Shown: positions 1 through 5,598 of the stretch, piece after piece
Layout of the letters: each line of letters starts with the position of its first letter
Position numbering within the stretch: position 1 is the stretch's first letter
Assembly: GCA_028711205.1 (NCBI GenBank)
Contig: JAQTSP010000139.1
Coordinates: forward strand, 1-6,979
From: Eubacteriales bacterium
GTDB lineage: Bacteria > Bacillota > Clostridia > Christensenellales > SZUA-584
DNA length: 6,979 nt
Reading direction: 5' to 3'
The notes under the pieces: model-generated
What the model was told of the DNA's origin: nothing
Database searches by the model: none
What the model saw: only the letters and a program-made list of their open reading frames with translations
Translations under genes and position numbers: made by a program

Positions 1-282
1 CAGTTGTTCTGGTCGGAGGATATCATGCAGCCTGACGGTAACGTGCCGAAGCGCTGGGTACCCATATATCCCAAGAGGGGATGGGCGTATAAGTCGATGC
101 TGGCACATTTTATCGATTGTGTCGAAAAGGATCAGGGACCGTCATTGACGCCGGAAATGAGCGCGCTGGTGACCGATGTTCTGGTGGGTGCATATAAATC
201 AATGGAAACTAAGTCTTGGGTGGATCTGCCTCTTCAGGAGAATTATATCGTTCCGGGATACGATGCGCCTGCGATCAAGTAA
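1..282 (+). CDS. Gfo/Idh/MocA-family oxidoreductase, C-terminal fragment
   Basis: This is the last 93 codons of a gene that enters the window from the left; the reading frame is open from base 1, so the true start and the N-terminal NAD(P)-binding Rossmann domain lie outside. The visible part matches the end of the C-terminal alpha/beta domain of Gfo/Idh/MocA proteins. A segment reading MLAHFIDCVEKDQGPSLTPE corresponds to the family's usual 'F.dcv..g..p..t.e', followed by a helix with the VLVGAYKSMET pattern and the closing strand WVDLPL. Such enzymes oxidise or reduce sugars, inositols or sugar derivatives with NAD(P), in the cytoplasm. The substrate cannot be read from this fragment. It lies 185 bp before the transporter cluster on the same strand with no clear terminator between, so co-transcription is possible. 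The family call rests on the C-terminal pattern only. Confidence 0.72.
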   Translation, partial: QLFWSEDIMQPDGNVPKRWVPIYPKRGWAYKSMLAHFIDCVEKDQGPSLTPEMSALVTDVLVGAYKSMETKSWVDLPLQENYIVPGYDAPAIK

Positions 283-284
283 TC

Positions 285-335
285 AAGGTTGATGTTGAGC
301 TGAATGAGGAATATGTACCGCCAATGTATAAGTAG
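285..335 (+). pseudogene. Possible remnant of a second oxidoreductase C-terminal tail
   Basis: Just past the stop codon of the oxidoreductase, a different frame reads KVDVELNEEYVPPMYK and then stops at 333-335. Aligned without gaps to the end of the preceding protein (WVDLPLQENYIVPGYD, from base 217), it shares V, D, L, E, Y, P and Y, 7 of 16 positions, with further conservative pairs. Its frame is closed upstream by TAA at 210-212 and has no start or ribosome site, so it is not a gene by itself. It could be the leftover 3' end of a duplicated or recombined paralogue, or a chance match. A frameshift extending the first protein is less likely, because that protein already ends with a complete tail. 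Confidence 0.3.
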
Positions 336-418
336 TATATTTTAAAGATTAAGAATTAAAATAATAAAGTTACTATAAGAATGAAAGGCGGTGATGATTT
401 TTTTCTTCATCTAATGGA

Positions 419-446
419 ATGGCAAAAACAAATGGCTAAAAAACAA
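419..446 (+). repeat. Imperfect tandem repeat before the binding-protein gene
   Basis: ATGGCAAAAACAA (419-431) is followed directly by ATGGCTAAAAAACAA (432-446), a head-to-tail pair differing by two inserted bases. It ends 8 bp before the AGGAGG ribosome site (455-460) of the binding-protein gene. Each unit begins with ATG and opens a tiny frame (6 and 10 codons), but neither has a ribosome site. The A-rich stretch may simply keep the translation start of a highly expressed gene unstructured. Confidence 0.3.
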
Positions 447-467
447 AAATGTCTAGGAGGGTAAATT

Positions 468-1571
468 ATGAAAAAATTGCTTGTATGTTTATTGGCTGCC
501 TTAATGCTTATCACATTAATGGCTGGATGTGCTCAGGATTCTGCTGAAGAGACAACGACAACAGATGAAACGGCAACTGATCAAGTCACAACGGATGAGG
601 GTACCACCGATGAGGTCACCGAAGAAGTGACTTATAAAATCGGTTTCTCTTTCCCGACGAAGAATAACGAGTTCTGGACAAAGAGCTTAGACTTCGTGAA
701 CTATGTTGCTGAAGCACTGGATGTCGACGTTAATGCACAAGATTGCAACAACTCGCAGGAAGAGCAGCTTGCTGATGTCGAGAACATGATCGCGGATGGT
801 ATTCAGGGCCTTGTTTTAGCGCCTCAGGATGCCTCTGTATGCGCCGGTATCAGCTCGATGTGCAAAGAGAAGGATATTCCGCTTATGATCGCTGACAGAT
901 GGCCTGGTGATGACCTTGTAGCCGGCGAAGATTATCTTGCGTTTATCGGACCTAACGATATTACTGCCGGACAGGCAATCGCAACAGCGCTGATTGAGGG
1001 CGGATGCACAAACATCGTCGCTCTTGGCGGATACGACGGGACCTCGGTTGCCGAAGGCCGTAAAGACGGGCTTGAACTGGCAATGTCAGAGAATCCGGAT
1101 GTTACACTTCTGAAGTATGAAGCGGTTGGCGAAAGCATGGACGAAGCCGACGCAGCAATCAGAAACCTTCTGCAAACATATCCTGAGCTGGATGGTGTAT
1201 GGTGCTATAACGACTCGCTCGCTTTGGCTTCAGTCAATGTGCTGAAAGAAAAGGGCATACTCGCCGATGTTAAAGTGGGCGGCATGGACTTGCTCGGACC
1301 GGCCGTTGAATCTATCAAAGCTGGAGAACTGTACTTTTCAACAGGCGGCCACTGGATGCAGACTGGTTTTGCGCTGATCATGGTTTTTGATGCGCTGCAT
1401 GACATTCAGCCGACAGAAACTCTGGTCAAACTTGACCTGCTTGCTGTAACGCTTGATAACATGGAAGCGTTCGATGCAAAATATGGCGAAGGAATGGATG
1501 TCGATGTACAATCAATGTCCAGGACATATAATCCTGATGCTGTAACGTATTTTGAACTGAGCTTAGACTAA
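468..1571 (+). CDS. Sugar ABC transporter substrate-binding lipoprotein (RbsB-like)
   Basis: This protein captures a monosaccharide outside the membrane for the ATPase and permease encoded next. It is 367 aa, starting at ATG 468 with AGGAGG (455-460) 7 nt upstream. Residues 1-21 are a lipoprotein signal: Lys-Lys, a hydrophobic core and lipobox MAGC, with Cys21 the lipidated residue. A Thr/Asp/Glu-rich linker runs to about residue 55, and then a type I periplasmic-binding fold of the Peripla_BP_4 family begins at YKIGFSFP. Residues corresponding to the sugar contacts of ribose-binding protein are visible: aromatic F69-W70 after NNE, D143-R144, R198 in the GTSVAEGRKDG loop, N248 in CYNDSLAL, and D274 in GGMD. 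This supports a pyranose-type sugar ligand, but the exact sugar is unknown. Domain cysteines at 93, 125, 132, 180 and 246 are unusual for an exported protein and fit an anaerobe. Confidence 0.93.
   Translation: MKKLLVCLLAALMLITLMAGCAQDSAEETTTTDETATDQVTTDEGTTDEVTEEVTYKIGFSFPTKNNEFWTKSLDFVNYVAEALDVDVNAQDCNNSQEEQLADVENMIADGIQGLVLAPQDASVCAGISSMCKEKDIPLMIADRWPGDDLVAGEDYLAFIGPNDITAGQAIATALIEGGCTNIVALGGYDGTSVAEGRKDGLELAMSENPDVTLLKYEAVGESMDEADAAIRNLLQTYPELDGVWCYNDSLALASVNVLKEKGILADVKVGGMDLLGPAVESIKAGELYFSTGGHWMQTGFALIMVFDALHDIQPTETLVKLDLLAVTLDNMEAFDAKYGEGMDVDVQSMSRTYNPDAVTYFELSLD
558..629 (+). repeat. 15-bp tandem repeat encoding a TTDE-type linker
   Basis: Within the binding-protein gene, residues 31-54 fall into a five-residue period: TTDET, ATDQV, TTDEG, TTDEV, then the shorter TEEV. 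The DNA keeps a 15-bp period but has drifted at third positions. The stretch is acidic and hydroxyl-rich and lies between the lipidated Cys21 and the folded domain, so it is a flexible tether through the cell-wall region. The copy number probably varies between strains. Confidence 0.7.
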
Positions 1572-1581
1572 GAAGGCAGGC

Positions 1582-1617
1582 TTTAATAGAGGGGGGATAT
1601 TTCTCCCCTCTATTAAA
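1582..1617 (+). terminator. Strong intercistronic hairpin after the binding-protein gene
   Basis: Bases 1582-1594 (TTTAATAGAGGGG) and 1605-1617 (CCCCTCTATTAAA) form a perfect 13-bp stem, extended inward by a G-U and a G-C pair, with a 6-nt loop. It starts 10 bp after the binding-protein stop codon and 32 bp before the ATPase start. There is no U-tract after the stem, so it is not a textbook terminator. In this position it most likely blocks 3' exonucleases and gives partial termination, so that the binding protein is made in excess over the membrane components, as is common in binding-protein-dependent ABC operons. Confidence 0.6.
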
Positions 1618-1649
1618 TCAATGATAAAAAAGTTGTTGGAGAAATGAAA

Positions 1650-3158
1650 ATGAAACCTATATTAGTATTAAAAGGTATAAAAAAATATTTTCCAGGCACA
1701 AAGGCCCTCGACTGGTCTGATGATGATGTTTTAGAAATATACCCGGGTCAAATACATGGCATTGTGGGAGAAAACGGCGCGGGCAAATCAACACTTGTTA
1801 AAATAATTATGGGGATATACCATAAAACCGCGGGAGAGGTTTACCTCAATGATAAAATATTTTATCCGAGGAGCGCACTCGAAGCGGAAGAAAAAAATGT
1901 ATCAATTATTATGCAGCAGCCCAATATACTGTTAAACCTGACAGTTGCTGAAAACATATTCATTGGCAGAGACTCAAAATTTATAGCGAAAAACGGGCTG
2001 TTAAAAATCAAAAAACAAAACGAAGAAGCAAAAAAAATATTAGATGAATTAGGATTTACAAATATCAATCCATCAAATTATTTGAATAATTTAGATTATG
2101 AGGGAAGAAAGCTTGTCGAGATTGCCAGGGCGATCTCTGTAAACCCAAAAATATTGATTGTCGACGAAACTTCTGCCGCTGTTTCACACGACGGAGTTGA
2201 AAAACTGTACAAGATGCTCAAAGAACAGCGAAAAAACGGCGTTGCCATCATTTACATCTCGCATTTTATCAATGAAGTGTTTGAACTATGTGATAACATA
2301 TCGATTTTGCGGGATGGCAAATATATTAAATCGCTGAAAGTAAAAGAGACGACGCAGGGCGAAGTGATATCGAATATGGTCGGCAGGGAAATAAACAAAG
2401 ATTATTACCGCGAGAATGACGCGGTGGGGAACGTTGGAGAAAAGCTGATTGAGATAAAAAACCTGTCAAAAGAAGGGGCATTTTCCGATGTGACATTCAG
2501 CGTCAGCAGAGGCGAGATATTGGGCATTGGCGGAATCGGCGGTTGCGGCGTCGAAGAATTGGGCCGGATATTGTTTGGAGGCTTAAAACCTGACAGCGGC
2601 GACATCATATATAAAGGCAAGAGAATCCATTTTAGATCGACCAATACGGCGCTGAAAAACGGCATAGGTTATGTTCCAAAAGACAGAGAAAAAGAAGGAT
2701 TGGTTGTCAATTTCACGATCAGAGAAAACGTTTCATCGTCCTCAATCAAAAACCTCAGCAACATGGGCTTTATCAATAAAAAGATGGAAAAGGATGTTGT
2801 GGAAAAAAGCGTAAAAGCGCTGAGGGTCAAAGCGAATTCGATTGAGGAGACCGTAGAAAGTTTAAGCGGAGGAAACAGACAAAAGGTTGCGATTGCGAAG
2901 TGGGTTTCAAACGACTCGGAATTATTGATCATGAACTCACCCACACGCGGTGTGGACGTGGCGGCAAAGCAGGAGATTTATAAATTCATAGAAAATTTAA
3001 AGAACCAGGGCAAGGCGATTATACTGATTTCGGACGAATTGCCCGAACTCATTGGGATGAGCGACAGGATCATGATCATGAGAAAAGGTAAGATTACCGG
3101 AACTTTCAGCAGAGATGAACATCCTGGTGAACATCATTTGATACAATACATGGTCTAA
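1650..3158 (+). CDS. Sugar ABC transporter ATP-binding protein (RbsA/XylG-like, two nucleotide-binding domains)
   Basis: This is the energy-coupling ATPase of the importer, on the cytoplasmic face. ATG 1650 is preferred: GGAG at 1638-1641 lies 8 nt before it but only 2 nt before the in-frame ATG at 1644, which would add two residues. The 502-aa length is normal for the family. Domain 1: Walker A GENGAGKST (about 40-48), Q-loop Gln at about 89, Walker B with D172-E173 in LIVDET, H-loop His205. Its ABC signature is lost (LDYEGRKLVEIA, about 148-159, instead of LSVGQ). Domain 2 is the mirror image: an intact LSGGN signature (405-409), a degenerate Walker A region (GIGGIGGCGVEEL, about 292-304, no GKS/T), and Asn429-Ser430 where Asp-Glu normally precede PTRG. 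Only one complete ATP site is therefore expected. The 5' third is noticeably A-rich. The permease gene follows 34 bp downstream. Confidence 0.94.
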   Translation: MKPILVLKGIKKYFPGTKALDWSDDDVLEIYPGQIHGIVGENGAGKSTLVKIIMGIYHKTAGEVYLNDKIFYPRSALEAEEKNVSIIMQQPNILLNLTVAENIFIGRDSKFIAKNGLLKIKKQNEEAKKILDELGFTNINPSNYLNNLDYEGRKLVEIARAISVNPKILIVDETSAAVSHDGVEKLYKMLKEQRKNGVAIIYISHFINEVFELCDNISILRDGKYIKSLKVKETTQGEVISNMVGREINKDYYRENDAVGNVGEKLIEIKNLSKEGAFSDVTFSVSRGEILGIGGIGGCGVEELGRILFGGLKPDSGDIIYKGKRIHFRSTNTALKNGIGYVPKDREKEGLVVNFTIRENVSSSSIKNLSNMGFINKKMEKDVVEKSVKALRVKANSIEETVESLSGGNRQKVAIAKWVSNDSELLIMNSPTRGVDVAAKQEIYKFIENLKNQGKAIILISDELPELIGMSDRIMIMRKGKITGTFSRDEHPGEHHLIQYMV

Positions 3159-3192
3159 CAAAAGATGAGGGTATTTTAGGAGGTACGAGAAA

Positions 3193-4149
3193 ATGTCAAG
3201 TAAAAGCTTGTCGGCAAAAAGCATAACGGGGTTTATTAAAAAGAATATTTCATTATCAGCGTTTCTTGTGCTGATCATATTTTTTGCGGTAATACAAGGA
3301 ACGCGGTTTATCAATTTTGATAATATTCTGACGATACTTAACCAGACAGTCGTCGTGGCTGTGGTCAGTTTTGGTCTGACTTTTGTTATCATAGAAGGCG
3401 GCATCGATCTGTCGGTGGGTTCTGTTCTGGGCCTGTCCGCTGTTATCGGGGCTTTAGTTTTAAGAGCCACAGGGAGTTCAATATTAGCCATATTAGCCGC
3501 GTTGGTGGTCGGCCTTGTATGCGGTTTGTTCAATGGTATAGTACATACGATATTGAGAATACCTTCGTTCATTACAACGCTGGGTATGCTGTCGATTGCG
3601 AGAGCGCTGTGTATCATCGTGACAGACGGTTCGATCATCATGATTCCCTTTGACAGCGGAATCAAGCAGATGGCATTGATGCCGTGGATACTTGTCTGCG
3701 GTGTGGTCGTGTTTGCGCTGACGTATATACTTTTAAACTACACTGTCTTTGGCCGGTATACGCGAATGATCGGCGGCGATGAACGCGTCGCCGTGATGAC
3801 AGGTATTAAAGTTAAGAAGTATAAAATAATGATATTTACCCTGTGCAGCATGCTGACGGCGTTTGGCGGTATTATCATGGCCGGCAGGATCGGCGCCGGA
3901 TCCCCGACGACAGGCGAAGGCTTTGAGCTCGATTGCATCTCGGCGGTTGTGCTTGGCGGAACACCGCTGACGGGCGGTATCGGCGGCATCGGCGGCACCG
4001 TGCTTGGTGCTTTGATACTGTCAATACTGGCTAACGGCATGGTTTTGAGCGGTATCGAATCAGAAGTTCAATTGCTTGTCAAAGGCTTCGTACTGGTGGC
4101 TGCGGTATTTATTTCACTGGAAAGAGAAAAGATCGGGGTAATCAAATAA
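3193..4149 (+). CDS. Sugar ABC transporter permease (RbsC/XylH-like)
   Basis: This is the membrane channel subunit of the importer, of the BPD_transp_2 type used by ribose, xylose, allose and galactose systems. It is 318 aa, starting at ATG 3193 with a strong AGGAGGT (3178-3184) 8 nt upstream. Family marks: EGGIDLSVGSVLGLSA at about 68-83; the IPSFITTLGMLSIARAL stretch at about 123-139; and the conserved cytoplasmic coupling region from GGDERVAVMTGIKV (about 194-207) through EGFELDCISAVVLGGTPLTGG (about 242-262). Hydrophobic segments at roughly 22-36, 51-67, 75-92, 97-119, 125-143, 164-182, 213-230, 250-285 and 294-309 suggest 8 to 10 membrane passes. A GGIGGIGG run (261-268) is glycine-richer than usual for that loop. 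It presumably works as a homodimer with the binding protein and ATPase encoded upstream. The SIS gene follows 33 bp later. Confidence 0.94.
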   Translation: MSSKSLSAKSITGFIKKNISLSAFLVLIIFFAVIQGTRFINFDNILTILNQTVVVAVVSFGLTFVIIEGGIDLSVGSVLGLSAVIGALVLRATGSSILAILAALVVGLVCGLFNGIVHTILRIPSFITTLGMLSIARALCIIVTDGSIIMIPFDSGIKQMALMPWILVCGVVVFALTYILLNYTVFGRYTRMIGGDERVAVMTGIKVKKYKIMIFTLCSMLTAFGGIIMAGRIGAGSPTTGEGFELDCISAVVLGGTPLTGGIGGIGGTVLGALILSILANGMVLSGIESEVQLLVKGFVLVAAVFISLEREKIGVIK

Positions 4150-4182
4150 TAAATTTAGCGAGTCAATGGGGAGTTTTATAAT

Positions 4183-4809
4183 ATGAAATATAATCGGGAA
4201 GATGTCATAGCTAATATCAAGAAAAAAATTATGGAGGAAAGCACGCTGCTTCAAGGCACCATCCAGTACGTGGATGACGCATTTTTTGAAGCGGTCAAGG
4301 CCATTATGGCGTGCAAAGGAAAACTTGTGATCACCGGCGTCGGGAAATCCGGCCATATCGGCAAGAAGCTTGCAGCAACCTTTTCCTGTATCGGTACGCC
4401 ATCGGTTTTTGTGCATAGCTGTGAGTCGCTGCATGGAGATATTGGTATGATCGAGGATAAAGATGTGGTGATCATGATATCCAACAGCGGAAAAACGGAT
4501 GAAGTTGTAAAAATGCTGCCGTCATTGAACATTTTAGGATGTAAAAAGATCGCGATGACAAGAGATAACGATTCTCCTTTGGCAAAAGGATGTGATATTG
4601 CGTTATGTGTCAAGGTGGAAAGAGAGATCGATCATCTGAACCTTGCGCCGACTTCGAGCGCGCTTGCCGTACTGGCTGTCGGTGACGCGCTTGCCGTGAC
4701 GGTCTCGGAGCTAAAAGAGTTTACAAAAGAGCAGTTTGCTGTGCGCCATCCGCTTGGTGCGCTGGGCCAGCAGTTATTAAAAGAATATGAGAAAGCTGTT
4801 AAATCATAA
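4183..4809 (+). CDS. SIS-domain sugar-phosphate isomerase, KpsF/GutQ (arabinose-5-phosphate isomerase) type, without CBS domains
   Basis: The 208-aa protein is a single SIS domain of the KpsF/GutQ/KdsD family, whose best-known reaction is ribulose 5-phosphate to arabinose 5-phosphate. Family marks in order: GVGKSGHIGKK (52-62), FVHSCESLHGDIGM (76-89), ISNSGKTDE (99-107), LAPTSSALAVLAVGDALAV (154-172) and FAVRHPLGALG (185-195). The four catalytic positions I recall for E. coli KdsD (Lys59, Glu111, Glu152, His193) appear here as Lys55, Glu107, Glu148 and His189 with identical spacing. The usual C-terminal CBS pair is absent; the protein ends 13 residues after HPLGALG. GGGGAG (4168-4173) lies 9 nt before ATG 4183. 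It is the last gene of the transporter cluster, so its substrate is probably the phosphate of the imported sugar or a derivative. Kdo synthesis is unlikely in a Gram-positive cell. Family call secure; substrate inferred. Confidence 0.9.
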   Translation: MKYNREDVIANIKKKIMEESTLLQGTIQYVDDAFFEAVKAIMACKGKLVITGVGKSGHIGKKLAATFSCIGTPSVFVHSCESLHGDIGMIEDKDVVIMISNSGKTDEVVKMLPSLNILGCKKIAMTRDNDSPLAKGCDIALCVKVEREIDHLNLAPTSSALAVLAVGDALAVTVSELKEFTKEQFAVRHPLGALGQQLLKEYEKAVKS

Positions 4810-4940
4810 TCGAAACAAGCTATATGGCAATATGATTATAACGTTCTGGTAAATTATGCACTGCAGTATAAAGCAGATTTAACGGGCGGACGCAAAAACA
4901 GCAGAAAAAATGATTTCTCTTATTGTGATATTAAATTTCG

Positions 4941-4976
4941 ATCGTTCTCAATATATTATCCGGGGACGATTTTTTT
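4941..4976 (+). terminator. Rho-independent terminator of the transporter-isomerase operon
   Basis: ATCGTTCTC (4941-4949) pairs with GGGGACGAT (4962-4970), seven Watson-Crick pairs and two G-U pairs, with a 12-nt loop; seven T's (4970-4976) follow. It lies 131 bp after the SIS stop codon and is the first terminator-like structure after the cluster. Confidence 0.75.
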
Positions 4977-5112
4977 ATACTTTTTATTGGGCCGATGCTG
5001 CCAAAAACAAGCGTCAATTTGGCCATTTGTGTCATAAAGCAGAGAATATATATTGTTAATTTCGGAGGAAATAGGCTTTATTAGGCTCATTTTTGCTGTA
5101 ACATATGAATTT

Positions 5113-5141
5113 TTGATAAGTTTTGCTAAAATATTTAAAAT
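5113..5141 (+). promoter_or_regulatory. Sigma-A-type promoter in the gap before the hexokinase gene
   Basis: TTGATA (5113-5118) and TAAAAT (5136-5141) each match the housekeeping consensus at 5 of 6 positions and are separated by exactly 17 bp, in A/T-rich DNA. Transcription would start near 5148, running into the palindrome at 5158-5171 and the structured segment 5214-5325. A second possible site, an extended -10 (TGATAAAAT, 5167-5175), lies slightly downstream but lacks a good -35. A/T-rich DNA makes chance matches common. Confidence 0.45.
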
Positions 5142-5157
5142 TATATGGAATATTGAA

Positions 5158-5171
5158 TATCATATATGATA
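5158..5171. promoter_or_regulatory. Perfect 14-bp palindrome, candidate operator
   Basis: TATCATATATGATA is identical to its reverse complement over all 14 bases. It would sit about 10 to 24 bp after the start site predicted from the 5113-5141 promoter, and it overlaps the extended -10 at 5167-5175. That is a typical place for a dimeric repressor site. No regulator is encoded in the window, and short A/T palindromes also arise by chance. Confidence 0.35.
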
Positions 5172-5177
5172 AAATGA
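5164..5177 (+). repeat. 14-bp exact repeat, copy 1 (copy 2 at 5536-5549)
   Basis: ATATGATAAAATGA occurs here and again, identically, at 5536-5549. Each copy contains an extended -10-like TGATAAAAT. The first overlaps the palindrome at 5158-5171; the second lies about 100 bp before the hexokinase start. They may be two promoter -10 regions, or two half-sites for one regulator. Confidence 0.4.
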
Positions 5178-5213
5178 GCGGAACGCAAAGAAAATGATGT
5201 TAATAATTTAATA

Positions 5214-5325
5214 AATTTGTCCAGAAAAGTACATGAAGTAAATCGAACTCACTACAAATTCTGGCAAAACTCCTTGACATTTTTATTTTTTAGCCAATGC
5301 CAGAACGCGCAGCGGCTATTTTTTT
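5214..5325 (+). ncRNA. Candidate attenuator leader or small RNA with competing stems
   Basis: Read as RNA, this stretch has four interacting segments. Segment 1 (CCAGAA, 5221-5226, extended by TTTG at 5216-5219 with one bulged base) pairs with segment 2 (TTCTGG, 5259-5264, extended by CAAA to 5268), giving 10 pairs. Segment 2 also pairs perfectly over 8 bases with segment 3 (TTCTGGCA 5259-5266 with TGCCAGAA 5298-5305). Segment 3 forms the inner left arm and loop of a terminator-like hairpin (5291-5318) followed by seven U's. Pairings 1:2 and 2:3 exclude each other, and 2:3 competes with the terminator, which is the logic of an attenuator or riboswitch. A third option, AATTTGT/ACAAATT (5214-5220/5254-5260), overlaps these. 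I recognise no known riboswitch or T-box motif. The next gene starts 327 bp downstream, so a free-standing small RNA is also possible. Confidence 0.35.
5291..5325 (+). terminator. Terminator-like hairpin in the hexokinase upstream region
   Basis: TAGCC (5291-5295) pairs with GGCTA (5314-5318); across a 2x2 internal loop TGC (5298-5300) pairs with GCA (5309-5311), and seven T's follow (5319-5325). The stem is short, so termination may be conditional. It could end a small transcript from the promoter near 5113-5141. The left arm is shared with the alternative pairing described for 5214-5325. Confidence 0.45.
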
Positions 5326-5430
5326 CCGGCGAATAAATTATACGATCCCCGGGAGCGGATTGTTTTTATGAGCACTTGACGTCGCGGGAGAACAAAACAA
5401 ATGAATTAAGGTATCTATGATATTCTACAA

Positions 5431-5463
5431 GCAAGAGGTGCCGTCCCGGCGCGATCCCTTTGC
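5431..5463 (+). other. Imperfect GC-rich hairpin
   Basis: GCAAG (5431-5435) pairs with TTTGC (5459-5463, one G-U), then GG/CC, and, after a mismatch and a bulge, GCCG (5440-5443) pairs with CGGC (5447-5450) around a 3-nt loop. It is a local G/C island in A/T-rich DNA, with no T-run and no recognised family. Confidence 0.25.
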
Positions 5464-5518
5464 ATGATATACAATGGTAAAAGCAATCTGCAGCCAAGGC
5501 AAAGCCATAATATTTCGG

Positions 5519-5547
5519 TTTAAAAAAGCAACAGGATATGATAAAAT
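5519..5547 (+). promoter_or_regulatory. Possible extended -10 promoter directly upstream of the hexokinase gene
   Basis: TTTAAA (5519-5524) lies 17 bp before TAAAAT (5542-5547), which is preceded by TG at 5539-5540, giving an extended -10. Transcription would begin near 5554, at the foot of the hairpin 5553-5598. The -35 is weak (4 of 6) and the extended -10 would have to compensate. Confidence 0.35.
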
Positions 5548-5552
5548 GAAAA

Positions 5553-5598
5553 GTCGCAGTAGAGGTCATCAACCCAATATTCGGGTGACGGCTGCGAC
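5553..5598 (+). promoter_or_regulatory. Hairpin in the 5' leader of the hexokinase gene
   Basis: GTCGCAG (5553-5559) and CTGCGAC (5592-5598) are perfect complements. Inside, GTC/GAC (5565-5567/5587-5589) and, beyond a 4-nt bulge, ACCC/GGGT (5572-5575/5583-5586) also pair, leaving a 7-nt loop. The structure ends 39 nt before the AGGA ribosome site at 5638-5641, so it does not cover the site itself. With no T-run it is not a terminator. It could stabilise the mRNA 5' end or bind a protein; as DNA, the 7-bp arms could form an operator. Confidence 0.35.

Noticed and set aside
393..411. GATGA/TCATC stem with a T-rich loop, considered as a terminator after the oxidoreductase
   Set aside because: Only 5 bp, and the T-run is in the loop rather than after the stem.
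432..464. 10-codon ATG frame ending inside the space before the binding-protein start (possible leader peptide)
   Set aside because: No ribosome site in front of it and no regulatory codon run; the A-rich repeat explains it better.
283..467. Promoter for the transporter operon
   Set aside because: A/T-rich -10-like sites exist (e.g. TACTAT 371-376, TATATT 336-341), but none has a credible -35 at 16 to 18 bp, so no site is annotated.
1621..1647. 8-residue ATG frame whose stop overlaps ATG 1644
   Set aside because: No ribosome site; it is simply the spacer holding the GGAG of the ATPase gene.
2997..3665. 222-codon open frame on the - strand
   Set aside because: It lies opposite the end of the ATPase gene and the start of the permease gene, both clearly real; a shadow frame.
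5056..5170. Open frame with GGAGGAA inside it, about 37 codons from a TTG
   Set aside because: No start codon follows the SD-like GGAGGAA (5063-5069) at a usable distance, and the Ile/Phe-rich product is what A/T-rich DNA gives by chance.
5274..5302. Perfect -35 hexamer TTGACA at 5274-5279
   Set aside because: No -10-like sequence occurs at 15 to 18 bp spacing; the bases there are GC-containing (around AATGCCAG). It lies inside the candidate attenuator loop instead.
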